From Bacteroidota bacterium (GTDB taxonomy: Bacteria; Bacteroidota; Bacteroidia; Chitinophagales; Chitinophagaceae): a stretch of DNA of 64,000 nt. Numbering within the stretch: the first letter of the stretch is position 1; the number at the start of each line of letters is the position of its first letter. The translations under genes and the position numbers were made by a program. Shown here in pieces: positions 44,501-52,795 of this stretch. The DNA lies in NCBI GenBank assembly GCA_018267915.1, contig JAFDXN010000025.1, forward strand, positions 496,001-560,000, read 5' to 3'. A model generated the notes under the pieces. It ran no database searches and was not told the origin of the DNA. It saw only the letters and a program-made list of their open reading frames with translations.

Positions 44501-46749
44501 ATACGGTGAAACTGGTGGTAACCAGCCCGAGCGGCTGCATGGACTCGACGACCAAGCCGGTGGTGATACAAGGGCCGACGGGGACACTCACCTACCCGCC
44601 GATGCAAGGTTGCCAGCCGCTTACAATTACACTCACCACCAATAACCAGAATACCGCACAGGTGACCTGGGATATGAATAACGGCTATACTCATACTGAT
44701 TCGAATACTTCCATTACGTACACCTACACTCAGCCAGGTATGTATGTTCCCGTCATCATACTCAGTGATGGCGGCAACTGTAACGTGGCCATACAAGGGC
44801 ATGATACTGTTAAGGTCGACGGTGTAAATGCCATTGCAAACGCCTCACCGACGGTGCTCTGCCTGTCAGGAACGGTTCAGTTTACAGATAGCGTATGGGG
44901 CAGTATATCCGGTATAAGTTCGATCGACTGGAGTTTTGGAGATAACACCTTTAGCACAGGTAATAACCCGTCACACATTTATACAGCACCCGGAGTGTAC
45001 ACGGCAAGATTCATTGCTACTACGCTCTTTGGCTGTACTGATACGGTGACCAACACGATAACGGTTAATCCGCCGCCGCCGGTGAGTGCAGGGCCTGACC
45101 AGGCGATATGTCTCGGCCAAACCACGCAACTGCATGCCAGCGGCGCTTCCACTTACGTGTGGAACACAGACCCAACATTGTCCTGCCTGAACTGCGACAC
45201 ACCTACTGCTAATACCACAGCCAACGCAATTTACATTGTAACCGGTACTGACGCTAACGGCTGTTCCAAATCCGACACAGTCGCAATAACGATCAATCCG
45301 TTGCCGGTGATCGATGCCGGACCGGATCAATCGATATGTCCCGGTACTACAGCCCAGCTACAGGCCAGCGGCGCTCAAAGCTACGTATGGTCGCCGGCCA
45401 ATGGCTTAAGCTGTACAGCATGTAGCAATCCGGCGGCTACACCAACAACGACTTCGACCTACCTGGTAACAGGTACCTTGTCGCAGACAGGCTGTAGTGA
45501 TACAGCGAGTGTAATCGTGAACCTGCTGCCGAAGCCAAATGTTGCAGCAGGCCCGGACAAGGAGGTTTGCTACGGCAAGTCCGTTAAGCTGACCGCAAAC
45601 GGAGCGCAGACTTATATATGGTCGCCGGCAACCGGGCTGAGCTGTATAAGCTGCGATACAACCACCGCATCGCCAACTATAACTACAGTATACACTATCA
45701 TCGGCACCGATACCAGTGGCTGTAAGGATACCAGCACAGCCACGGTAACAGTTAACCCTCTTCCTGTGATCGACGCAGGATCGGCACAGGCTGTTTGTGC
45801 CGGCGAATCTACGCAGCTGCATGTGACGGGTGCCAATACTTATACCTGGGTACCTACCGATTTCCTGTCTTGCAGCAACTGTCCGGATCCTTACTATACG
45901 CCGGGCACTAACCTGATGTATACCATAACGGGGATCGACAGCCATGGCTGCGTGGATACGACCACGATCAATGTGACCGTCATCCCGAGACTTAATACTG
46001 CCGTAGGCGCAGGTGACAGTGTATGTAAGGGAACAGTGGCGCACCTGAGTGCGAGCGGTGGTACCAGCTACCTATGGTTGCCTGCCACCGGCCTGAGTGA
46101 TAACACTTCGGCTACACCAACGGCGAACCCGGATACCACTACTACATACATGGTCATCATAGGCCAGGGACAATGCCACCCGGATACTGCTTATGCTACC
46201 GTAAATGTTTTTGCTCTGCCGACAGTGGACCTTGGTCCGGATATCATTACGACAGCGGGTACACTTGTTACGCTGAACTCAAATGCTCAAAATGCCACGC
46301 ACTTTGCATGGACGCCTTCGGACGGCCTTAGCTGCCAGGATTGCCCTGCGCCGCAGGTGGCAGTGACCAATACCACCACTTTCGTAGTAACAGCCAGCAA
46401 TCCTAAGGGCTGTGCCGCTACCGATAGTATAACAGTAGGCGTTAAGTGCGAAAAAAGCCAGGTATTTATACCCAATACATTTACTCCGAATGGTGATGGG
46501 CTGAACGATAAGTTCTACCCGAGCGGTAAAGGTATCAGCATTGTGAAGCGCATCAGCGTGTATGACCGGTGGGGCGAGCTCCTGTTCGAACGGCATGACG
46601 TGCCTATCGACGATGCCACTTACGGATGGGACGGTACCTACAAAGGCACACAACTGAAACCTGATGTGTATGTGTACATCATTAACGCCACATGCGCTAC
46701 CACGGGTGAATTAATGGAATTCAAAGGCGACATTTCGATAGTCCGCTAA
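41545..46749 (+). CDS. Giant PKD-repeat adhesin with T9SS type B C-terminal domain
   Basis: A 1734-aa surface protein. A signal peptide (about 1-22, ending FAAA) is followed by some 13-14 PKD domains (cores such as YWDFGDGNT and LWDFGDNTTS, about 80-90 residues apart, to about 1170). Six Ig-like repeats beginning AGPDQ.IC.G follow, most with an LSC..C cysteine pair. The last 95 residues (VFIPNTFTPNGDGLNDKFYP...FKGDISIVR) form the gliding-motility-associated T9SS type B sorting domain. I chose the ATG at 41545, two codons inside the TTG-initiated frame. It is followed 29 bp later by a PorP/SprF gene, the standard pair for export and surface attachment. Confidence 0.92.
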   Translation: MRNLYCLLFIAISLCLSPKAFAAAPVANFIASPLSGCAPIVVQFTDQSTGNPTSWQWDLGNNTTSTLQNPSTTYITPGTYTISLTVTNADGSNTKTVVNYINVLPSPTVNFAANDSSVSCPPKTVQFTNLSNPNIPGNVTYYWDFGDGNTSTAQNPSHTYTLVGSYNVTLVVTNASGCQKSLTKVNYITLVDPPVANFTSPNPTACGAPATISFTNSSTNATSYLWDFGDNTTSNQTSPNHTYTAPGTYTVKLIATNAAGCTDTLVRPLYVTIVDVHSAFTPSTTSVCVGVSVSFTNNSTGATSYNWNFGDNTTSTATSPSHSYGTAGTYTVRLIAKNGTCADTSYQTITVNPKPVVNFTGSPLTACMPPLDVTFTNTTTGATSYAWSYGDASTSTNANPTHIHTYTSYGSFTVKLVATSAAGCKDSLTRTNYVNITPATATLTRTPSTGCTPLTVAFTATLNNPNVISTFSWDYGDGSPLNTTTQNPTHTYTTAGTYTITFTFVTTTGCTGTATTTVTASPHPTAAFTPNPIVICPNQAVTFTNTSTNATSYLWLFGDGGQSTATNPTHTYGDPGQYTVTLIAYNGGCTDTMKYTYITVNLPKADFTFAYSCANRLTVTFTNTSVGNDVNSWDFGDATPLVNTVSPTHTYATYGTYNVTLTVTNTATGCTDYQTYQIVLFPLTPDFTANPTTICAGGSTSFTNNTVGGSSYKWYFGDNTTSTATNPNHTYTGPGLYTVKLVVTDSRGCKDSITKNNYITVSGAIVDFMGTPTSGCAALTVNFTDQSSSMFPITGHLWRFGDNTTSTATNPSHTYYSAGTYSVTELVTDQNGCTDSFKKTNYITVTKPHAGFTSTDTSVCPGQNVHFTNSSTGAATLTYQWDFGDNTTSVATNPDHSYTNGGLYTVRLIVTDGSGCKDTLTRTNYINVYNFHASFTMSDSFASCPPLIDNFTSTSAGATSYLWSFGNNVTSVLQNPSTVYTYPGNYTVKLVVTSPSGCMDSTTKPVVIQGPTGTLTYPPMQGCQPLTITLTTNNQNTAQVTWDMNNGYTHTDSNTSITYTYTQPGMYVPVIILSDGGNCNVAIQGHDTVKVDGVNAIANASPTVLCLSGTVQFTDSVWGSISGISSIDWSFGDNTFSTGNNPSHIYTAPGVYTARFIATTLFGCTDTVTNTITVNPPPPVSAGPDQAICLGQTTQLHASGASTYVWNTDPTLSCLNCDTPTANTTANAIYIVTGTDANGCSKSDTVAITINPLPVIDAGPDQSICPGTTAQLQASGAQSYVWSPANGLSCTACSNPAATPTTTSTYLVTGTLSQTGCSDTASVIVNLLPKPNVAAGPDKEVCYGKSVKLTANGAQTYIWSPATGLSCISCDTTTASPTITTVYTIIGTDTSGCKDTSTATVTVNPLPVIDAGSAQAVCAGESTQLHVTGANTYTWVPTDFLSCSNCPDPYYTPGTNLMYTITGIDSHGCVDTTTINVTVIPRLNTAVGAGDSVCKGTVAHLSASGGTSYLWLPATGLSDNTSATPTANPDTTTTYMVIIGQGQCHPDTAYATVNVFALPTVDLGPDIITTAGTLVTLNSNAQNATHFAWTPSDGLSCQDCPAPQVAVTNTTTFVVTASNPKGCAATDSITVGVKCEKSQVFIPNTFTPNGDGLNDKFYPSGKGISIVKRISVYDRWGELLFERHDVPIDDATYGWDGTYKGTQLKPDVYVYIINATCATTGELMEFKGDISIVR

Positions 46750-46778
46750 AAATATTTGTTGAGAAAAAGTAAAAGAAG

Positions 46779-47828
46779 ATGATGAGAAAAATTTTACCAG
46801 TGATCGTATCTCTGCTGTTTGCCTATGCGGGCAATGCGCAGGACATACACTTTTCGCAGTTTTATGAAAATACCATACTGCGCAATCCCGGCCTTACGGG
46901 CATATTCAGCGGCGATTATAAAGCCGGTATTAACTACCGCACGCAGTGGGGCAATATATCAGTGCCCTTCAATACCGTGTACGGTACTGCCGAGACAAGG
47001 ATCGCTATGAACGATGTTGGCGACTATGTGAGCATCGGCCTGGCTGCCTCTTACGACAAAGCCGGCAGCATTTCGTTCAACAGCTTCCAGGTGTATCCTG
47101 CAGTTGCCTATAATAAATCAATGGAAGACGATCATAACACTTATCTCTCCGTGGGTTTTGCAGCAGGCTACATACAGCGCTCTGTCGACGTAAGCAAAAT
47201 GACCTTTACCAGCCAGTATGTAAATGGCAGCTACAGTGCCGAAAACCCTTCGGGCGAAAACGTAAGCAATACTTCGCTTAAGAATTACGATCTCGGCGCA
47301 GGTATTGCCCTCAACAGCTCTATGGGTGCGAACAACGCGATCAATTACTACCTCGGTGTTTCAGCCTTCCATGTACTGCAGCCCAAGCAAGCTTTCCAGG
47401 ACATCAATGCCTTCGCGCGCAACTCAATGAAGCTGCAAGGCAACCTCGGCTTCAAAGCTAACATCACAAGACATTATTCATTCACTATGCATGTCAATTA
47501 TTCGAACCAGAAACCCTACCAGGAATGGATAGGTGGCGGTATGCTGGGCTGGAGGGCCATAGGCGAAAATGCGCCGAACTTCTCTCTCAACCTTGGTTTG
47601 TTCTACAGGCTCAACGATGCGTTCATTCCAACCCTGAAACTGGATTATCGCACTTATTCGGTAACAGTGTCTTATGACATTAACAGCTCTTCGCTCAGGC
47701 CCGCGACCAGCGGCATGGGTGGCTACGAAGTTTCGTTGTTTGCCCGCGGTATCCTGAAAAAGGACAAGCCCAACAACCAGAAGTGCCCGGCCTTTGAAGA
47801 TGTGAATAATGTACTAAGGGACGAATAA
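46779..47828 (+). CDS. PorP/SprF-family type IX secretion outer-membrane protein
   Basis: A 349-aa beta-barrel protein. A signal peptide (about 1-20, ending GNAQ) is followed by DIHFSQFYENTILRNPGLTGIFSGDYKAGINYRTQW, the family signature, and the barrel ends near SVTVSYDINSSSLRPATSGMGGYEVSLFARG. SprF is needed for delivery of SprB in Flavobacterium, and PorP-like proteins dock type B cargo at the surface. This gene directly follows the PKD adhesin and is probably its dedicated partner. Two adjacent ATGs (46779 and 46782) fit; AAAAGAAG precedes them. Confidence 0.92.
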   Translation: MMRKILPVIVSLLFAYAGNAQDIHFSQFYENTILRNPGLTGIFSGDYKAGINYRTQWGNISVPFNTVYGTAETRIAMNDVGDYVSIGLAASYDKAGSISFNSFQVYPAVAYNKSMEDDHNTYLSVGFAAGYIQRSVDVSKMTFTSQYVNGSYSAENPSGENVSNTSLKNYDLGAGIALNSSMGANNAINYYLGVSAFHVLQPKQAFQDINAFARNSMKLQGNLGFKANITRHYSFTMHVNYSNQKPYQEWIGGGMLGWRAIGENAPNFSLNLGLFYRLNDAFIPTLKLDYRTYSVTVSYDINSSSLRPATSGMGGYEVSLFARGILKKDKPNNQKCPAFEDVNNVLRDE

Positions 47829-47905
47829 CAGGGTATTGATATTGCGGAGTTAAGGTTTTAATTTAGTGTTACAATAAGAGAGAAGAGAAAAATGCATATA
47901 GAAGA

Positions 47906-47932
47906 GGCCCCGCCATCGGCGGGGCCCTTTCA
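47906..47932. terminator. Bidirectional G+C-rich terminator
   Basis: GGCCCCGCC (47906-47914) pairs with GGCGGGGCC (47918-47926), followed by a CTTTCATTT tail on the plus strand. It lies between the convergent PorP-like and response-regulator genes. Confidence 0.85.
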
Positions 47933-47955
47933 TTTATTAAATTGTACAGTCCTCT

Positions 47956-48651
47956 TTAATTGTTGTACACAAACTTGAAGCCGATGCCGTGTATCGTTTG
48001 CAGTTCCACGCCGGGCTGCTCCTTCAGGTACTTCCGCACCTTAGTGATGAACACATCCATGCTGCGGCCCAGGAAGTAATCTTCTTTGCCCCACACGTTC
48101 ATTAGTATCTCATCGCGCTTCAGCACGCGGTTGGCATTCAGACACAGGTAGCGTATCAGGTCGGCCTCGCGCTGCGTCAACTGGTGTTCTACTTTATCGC
48201 CACGCAGTATCAGGTTGTTGTAGTCGAAGTCAAGATTGCCGAGTCTGAATTCCACCGGTGTGTTGTCCTCCTTCTTCTTGGTGCGCCTCAGGAACACTTC
48301 CAAACGAAGGATCAGTTCCTGCATATTGAAAGGCTTGGTGATGTAATCGTCGGCGCCGCTCTTAAAGCCAGCCAGTTTATCATCATCCATGCTCTTTGAG
48401 GTCAGCATCAGGATAGGAATCGTCTCGTTCTTTTCGCGTATTTGTTTGGCCAGGTGCATGCCGTCCTTTTTAGGCAGTACCACGTCAAGCAGGCAAACGT
48501 CGAAGTTATGCTTCATGAACTGCTGCCAGCCGCTTTCGCTGTCGGGGCAGTGCACTACTTCAAAGCCGTTGTTGGCCAGGCTGTCTTTCATAACGTAGCT
48601 AAGGGTGGGATCATCCTCTACCAGCAATAGTTTCGCTTTATATGCGGGCAT
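47956..48651 (-). CDS. OmpR-family response regulator
   Basis: A 231-aa transcription regulator. The receiver domain has the acidic pair in LLVEDDP, the phospho-acceptor Asp56 (CLLDVVLP), Thr84 and Lys106 (YITKPF). A winged-helix DNA-binding domain (about 130-230) has LTQREADLIRYLCLNANRVLKRDEIL and SMDVFITKVRKYLK...IHGIGFKF. It resembles the RprY-like regulators of Bacteroidota. No histidine kinase is adjacent, so it is an orphan here. It starts at the ATG at 48651. Confidence 0.93.
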   Translation of the reverse strand: MPAYKAKLLLVEDDPTLSYVMKDSLANNGFEVVHCPDSESGWQQFMKHNFDVCLLDVVLPKKDGMHLAKQIREKNETIPILMLTSKSMDDDKLAGFKSGADDYITKPFNMQELILRLEVFLRRTKKKEDNTPVEFRLGNLDFDYNNLILRGDKVEHQLTQREADLIRYLCLNANRVLKRDEILMNVWGKEDYFLGRSMDVFITKVRKYLKEQPGVELQTIHGIGFKFVYNN

Positions 48652-48954
48652 ATTCGTAAGTTTTTATCAGCGTGTGAATAATTTTATTGCCTCTGTATTG
48701 CAAAGAGGTGACACCGAAGTGAACGCTATTAACATTAGCATTGGCCGGCTGTGGAGTTGGCGAAGAATAAATGCCGGTAGATCTTTTTCGATATATGTCT
48801 GTGCTCTTAACCAGAGTACTCTTTTTTATGCGGCACAAGCCCGGCGCACTATTCCATCCGCATGAATGTTTCTGCAAGATAAGGAATCATTCGCTTGCTT
48901 TTGCAAAAACGGGCACACTAAAACATTTAATAAAATATTAAAATTCACCCGTTA
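48652..48954. other. Spacer between response regulator and ruvC
   Basis: A 303-bp non-coding stretch upstream of the response regulator and downstream of ruvC (both minus strand). I see no gene, repeat or convincing promoter in it. Confidence 0.4.
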
Positions 48955-49548
48955 TCAGCCTTTTTTCGAAACTCTGTCGGGGTTCATAGCAATAAAAGCC
49001 TCCCAGCTGCTTGCCTTTTTCGATGCCGGTATTTTGACCTTCACGCCCGCATCTGCCTTGGGTACCCTGCTTTGATAATGATGGCAGAGCGCCACAGCCA
49101 CCGCATCGGTAGCATCCATGAAGCGTGGGTCTTCGTCGAACTTAAGGGTATGCTGCAACATCTCCCATACCTGTTCCTTAGTGGCATTACCCCGCCCCGT
49201 TACCGATTGTTTGATTTTTCTCGGCGAGTATTCGGTGGCCTGTAAACCATGCATCATAGCCGCTGCAATGGCCACACCCTGCGCACGGCCCAGCTTCAGC
49301 ATACTCTGTACGTTCTTGCCAAAGAAAGGCGCCTCGATGGCCACCGCCACAGGCACATGCATTTTGATCAGGCTCTCCATTTTGCGGAATATCAGTTCCA
49401 GCCGCTCCGCATGGTCTTGCCGCCTGGCCAATTGCAAAACCCCCATTTCCACAAGTGAAATGTTACTTTTGTGAACAGAGATAAGCCCATAGCCCATTAC
49501 AAGCGTGCCGGGGTCTATGCCGAGAATAATGCGGGGCTCCTGCTGCAA
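48955..49548 (-). CDS. ruvC: Crossover junction endodeoxyribonuclease RuvC
   Basis: A 197-aa Holliday-junction resolvase. The catalytic acidic residues are Asp12 (GIDPGT), Glu72 (AIEAPFFG), Asp145 and Asp148 (FMDATDAVAVALCHH). NATKEQVWEMLQ and GRGNAT fit the family. The only sensible start is a TTG at 49548; no ATG lies between it and the GIDPGT strand. The C-terminus is longer and more basic than in E. coli (173 aa). The gene is divergent from a YbhN-like gene whose start codon is only about 12 nt away. Confidence 0.92.
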   Translation of the reverse strand: MQQEPRIILGIDPGTLVMGYGLISVHKSNISLVEMGVLQLARRQDHAERLELIFRKMESLIKMHVPVAVAIEAPFFGKNVQSMLKLGRAQGVAIAAAMMHGLQATEYSPRKIKQSVTGRGNATKEQVWEMLQHTLKFDEDPRFMDATDAVAVALCHHYQSRVPKADAGVKVKIPASKKASSWEAFIAMNPDRVSKKG

Positions 49549-49560
49549 AGAAGAATCAGT

Positions 49561-50502
49561 TTGAACAAAAATACCAAAATATGGCTCAACTACCTGCTTG
49601 GCGCGGCCATATCTGTGTTGCTTTTATGGGGTATCTACCTGCAGGCAAAAAAGCAACTGCATAGTGTAGACGGCAACATATGGCAGCAGACGGGTCCTGC
49701 ATGGCTGTTGTGGCTCGCCATTTTGCTCTACCCCATTAATGCGGCGCTTGAGGCGAAAAAGTGGCACATACTTGCCGGCTCGGCCCAGCGCACCACCTAC
49801 CGGCAGGCATTCACCAGCTATCTTGCAGGCATTGCATTCTCGGTAGTAACGCCTAACAGGTTGGGCGAGTATCCCGGCCGTATCCTGTACCTGCGGCGCG
49901 AACGCACTTTCCGGCTCATCAGTGTTTCCATACTAGGCGCTTTTGCGCAGCTTATCACCGTTTTCATCTTCGGGATGGGCGGACTTATTTATTACAATCT
50001 AGCCTTCCCCGATACGCCTGCACTTATTGCGCTGCTCTGTTGCATAGCTTTCATCCTCTTGCTGGGTATCATTTACCTGCGTTTTGAAAAATGGCTGCCG
50101 GCGTTGCGGCGCTTCAAGTGGGTAAAACGTATGCACGTGTACAGGCAATTGTTAATTCGCTTTAAGAACGATGAGCAGTTCATTATCCTCGCCATCTCTA
50201 TGTTGCGCTTCGTCGTCTTTACGGCACAGTATTTGATTTTATTACGCTGGATGAATGTATCATTTCCGCTGCGCGAAGGTTTTTTCATCGCCTGTCTTTT
50301 TTTCTGGGCCATTACGGTGATACCCTCTATAGCGCTCGCAGAGCTGGGCATACGCAGCCAGGTGGGTGTTTTCCTTTTTGGTAAATTCTCTGCCAACACG
50401 ATGGGCATAGTGGGCGCCACGGCAGGGCTCTGGCTTATTAACCTGGTGCTGCCTGCCGTTGTAGGCAGCATATTGCTGATCAGGCTGCGGCTTTGGAAAT
50501 GA
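49561..50502 (+). CDS. YbhN-like membrane protein (LPG synthase TM family)
   Basis: A 313-aa polytopic membrane protein of the lysylphosphatidylglycerol synthase transmembrane (UPF0104/YbhN) family, with about eight helices. ALEAKKWHIL, GIAFSVVTPNRLGEYPGRILYLRR and a C-terminal LAELGIRSQVGVFLFG are typical; the N-terminal acyltransferase region of MprF is lacking. The function is probably in lipid or glycan transport, not established here. The start is uncertain: TTG at 49561 after AAGAAGAATC is preferred, while GTG at 49471 would overlap ruvC. Confidence 0.8.
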   Translation: MNKNTKIWLNYLLGAAISVLLLWGIYLQAKKQLHSVDGNIWQQTGPAWLLWLAILLYPINAALEAKKWHILAGSAQRTTYRQAFTSYLAGIAFSVVTPNRLGEYPGRILYLRRERTFRLISVSILGAFAQLITVFIFGMGGLIYYNLAFPDTPALIALLCCIAFILLLGIIYLRFEKWLPALRRFKWVKRMHVYRQLLIRFKNDEQFIILAISMLRFVVFTAQYLILLRWMNVSFPLREGFFIACLFFWAITVIPSIALAELGIRSQVGVFLFGKFSANTMGIVGATAGLWLINLVLPAVVGSILLIRLRLWK

Positions 50503-50522
50503 TGCGGAAAGAAGTAAGGACC

Positions 50523-51323
50523 ATGAAGCTGTTAAAAGTTAGTGTAATTTTTTTGCTGTTAGCCGGACTGTCGTTAAGTGCAAAGGCACAGAATGATTTT
50601 TGCGGCATTAAGAATACCAGTTTCAGTGAAACGGAGAAGCTTACCTTCCGTGTTTATTACAACATGTGGCGCGTGTGGGTGCCTGCAGGTGATGCTATAT
50701 TCAGCATTAAGGATGAAATGCTCAACGGGCGCAGGGTGTATCATGTATCGGGCGACGGCCGCACGCTCAGCTCTTACGAATGGTTCTTCAAAGTGCGTGA
50801 TTTCTATGAAACCTATATCGACCAGGAGACCTTATTGCCCCTGAAATTCGACCGAAGGGTAAGCGAGGGTAGTACGAAATTCGAGAACCACGTTACATTC
50901 AACCGAAAGACCAACCAGGCAACATCAACTCACGGCACATACAAAGTGCCTGCTTGCGTGCAGGATGTGCTATCAACTATATATTATGCCCGTAATATCG
51001 ACTACGGCAAATACAAAAAGGGCGACAAGATCCCCTTTAGCATGTTCCTCGACGACCAGGTCTATAATCTCTATATCCGCTACCTGGGCAAAGAGCGCAT
51101 TACTACCCATTATGGCACCTTCAATACCATCAAGATCGCCCCCCTGCTCATAGAAGGAACGATCTTCAGCGGCGGCGAAAAAATGGTAGTATGGGTAAGC
51201 GATGATGCCAATCACATCCCTGTGCGGGTGGAGAGCCCGATACTGGTGGGGAATATTACCGTCGATATGATGCAGGCCTCGAGTTTGCGGAACCCGATGA
51301 GCTCTTTGGTAAAGAAGAAGTAA
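50523..51323 (+). CDS. DUF3108-domain exported protein
   Basis: A 266-aa protein with a signal peptide (1-22, MKLLKVSVIFLLLAGLSLSA..AQ) and a beta-rich domain matching the DUF3108 pattern: EKLTFRVYYNMWRVWVPAGDAIFSIKDE, KVRDFYETYIDQETLLPLKFDRRVSEG, and GEKMVVWVSDDANHIPVRVES. Its function is unknown; it probably acts in the envelope. I chose the ATG at 50523 after AGTAAGGACC; two earlier ATGs at 50499 and 50502 overlap the preceding gene end. Confidence 0.8.
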   Translation: MKLLKVSVIFLLLAGLSLSAKAQNDFCGIKNTSFSETEKLTFRVYYNMWRVWVPAGDAIFSIKDEMLNGRRVYHVSGDGRTLSSYEWFFKVRDFYETYIDQETLLPLKFDRRVSEGSTKFENHVTFNRKTNQATSTHGTYKVPACVQDVLSTIYYARNIDYGKYKKGDKIPFSMFLDDQVYNLYIRYLGKERITTHYGTFNTIKIAPLLIEGTIFSGGEKMVVWVSDDANHIPVRVESPILVGNITVDMMQASSLRNPMSSLVKKK

Positions 51324-51342
51324 ATATGGCGACTATTAGATA

Positions 51343-51759
51343 CTATTGTAGCACGCTAATATTTTGTTTTATCCATTCCGTCAGCGCTTTGATGTCTAAT
51401 ATTGCTGATTCAACATTTTTTTTATAAATCTCTTCTGAATAATAGTTAAGGAAGGACTTCATTTCGTAAGGCTCGTCCTTTTTAAGTACTGTACTAAATT
51501 TAGGCTGTATCACGTAGTTTCTTAATTCTGGAATCGTGGTCATTGTCCAATGCACACCACCATTGAAATCTTCAATAATTCGTTTGAGCCGTGTATAAAC
51601 TTCATCGGTTTTATGAGTATCCCTGAAAGAGAATCTGAAAAATGGAGGGTATATGAATGGGTTCGCTTTTACCCACATATTCACTTTGCTCGCGACAACT
51701 GGCTTTATCATACTAAGGCAGTCGTGCATTTCCATTATTACATAGTGTTCATCATACAT
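51343..51759 (-). CDS. Hypothetical protein, 138 aa
   Basis: A 138-aa soluble protein (MYDEHYVIMEMHDCLSMIKPVVASK...EWIKQNISVLQ), with mixed helix and strand and no signal peptide. I do not recognise a family. It belongs to an accessory patch with a second orphan gene and dispersed repeats; its A+T-rich codons differ from the flanking DUF3108 gene. The ATG at 51759 is the start. Confidence 0.55.
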   Translation of the reverse strand: MYDEHYVIMEMHDCLSMIKPVVASKVNMWVKANPFIYPPFFRFSFRDTHKTDEVYTRLKRIIEDFNGGVHWTMTTIPELRNYVIQPKFSTVLKKDEPYEMKSFLNYYSEEIYKKNVESAILDIKALTEWIKQNISVLQ

Positions 51760-51789
51760 AGCATGATCAAGTTAATTAAATTAGAGATT

Positions 51790-51930
51790 TACCCCCGCCA
51801 TGGTTCTCGTTTGCAACGAGGATGCCACGGATAAGCGTTTGCAACGCCATACCTCGCGAATGGCAAACTTGCGCCACTCCCGCTGAAAAAAACCGTAAAC
51901 ATTTTTTCCCCACTTCTCCACAAATTCGTC
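51790..51930. repeat. Dispersed repeat family, copy B
   Basis: It begins ACCCCCG and carries the palindromes CTCGTTTGCAACGAG (51806-51820) and GCGTTTGCAACGC (51835-51847), then GGCAAACTTGCGCC (51862-51875), CTCCCGCTGAAAAAAA and a TTTTTCCCCACT end. It is the best-preserved copy in the window and lies between two orphan genes. Confidence 0.65.
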
Positions 51931-51969
51931 AGTGTTGTTCGTTCGGAAGCGACAGAAGAGTATATGAGA

Positions 51970-52488
51970 TCATTCGTGCAATTCAAATGGCCCTGGATAA
52001 CACGCTTGGTAAAGTTCTCTTCTAAGATCGGACGTCAAACTTTCCCAGCGACATCTACATTTTAAAAGATTAAAGTAATACTCCTTTGAAAGTATTTGCT
52101 CGGGAGTTGCCGAGTTGAATAAGCCCTGGCTTGAAGCAGGATATATCGTGGGATCAGCTAGTACTTCAGTAGCGGCAATACAATGTTGACCGTGGAGCTC
52201 TATCTGGCTATTAAAATAGCCATCCAAAAAGTGAATAAATGACATTGACAAGTATTCTAATGAAAATACTTCGGCGTTTTCATTTTGAAATTCGAAAAAA
52301 CGATCTAGCCGATTTATAATATCTTGATTCTTTTTGTCAATGATTTCGTCTATGGTGTATTTCCCCGCACAAGTATGCAGTTCCAATTCATTTAATAGAT
52401 TAACGGTTTTAATAAAACCGTCAGCATCTTTTTCATGATAAGCATGTAAAATTGCTTCGAACTTTTTTAATATTCCATAACCGACCAT
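51970..52488 (-). CDS. Hypothetical protein, 172 aa
   Basis: A 172-aa mostly helical soluble protein (MVGYGILKKFEAILHAYHEKDADGF...). It has CxC-type cysteines near the end (LLKCRCRWESLTSDLRRELY). I do not recognise a family; the size and composition are reminiscent of immunity-type or orphan accessory proteins, but this is only an impression. It is flanked by repeat copies B and C. The start is the ATG at 52488. Confidence 0.55.
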   Translation of the reverse strand: MVGYGILKKFEAILHAYHEKDADGFIKTVNLLNELELHTCAGKYTIDEIIDKKNQDIINRLDRFFEFQNENAEVFSLEYLSMSFIHFLDGYFNSQIELHGQHCIAATEVLADPTIYPASSQGLFNSATPEQILSKEYYFNLLKCRCRWESLTSDLRRELYQACYPGPFELHE

Positions 52489-52615
52489 TGTTCAAAAATT
52501 TGTTATTGTGTAACCGCCGCAGAGCGAATTTGTAAAGGTCGCATCAAAATAATATTTCCATGCCGATCTCACAATATCATCTCTTAACTGCATCTTTTGA
52601 TCAAGTAATGCCATA

Positions 52616-52745
52616 GACCCCCGTTCGGCGCAAGTATGTCGCCATGCCTTTGAATAGCAAACTTGTGCCCCTCCCGCGAAAAAAAATTACCCGCAAACAT
52701 GTTTTTCACCCACTCTTGCTAATCAATCATTTATCAAAATATCGC
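52616..52745. repeat. Dispersed repeat family, copy C
   Basis: It shares with copy B the ACCCCCG start, AGCAAACTTGTGCC, CTCCCGCGAAAAAAA and TTTTTCACCCACT, and with copy A the TTTTTCACCCA...AATCAATCA end. The paired palindromes of A and B are replaced by GGCGCAAGTATGTCGCC. Confidence 0.6.
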
Positions 52746-52751
52746 GAGTAC

Positions 52752-52795
52752 CATACCCCAAAATAAAGGGTATCATACCCCAATATTAAGGGTAT
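52752..52795. repeat. Two tandem 22-bp palindromic units
   Basis: Units 52752-52773 and 52774-52795 are head to tail with two mismatches; each has ATACCC and GGGTAT half-sites around an A+T core. They lie about 82 bp upstream of a HTH-protein gene, a plausible operator position. Confidence 0.6.

Noticed and set aside
42100..45000. Regular repeats in the PKD gene
   Set aside because: These are in-frame PKD domain repeats, not a DNA-level element.
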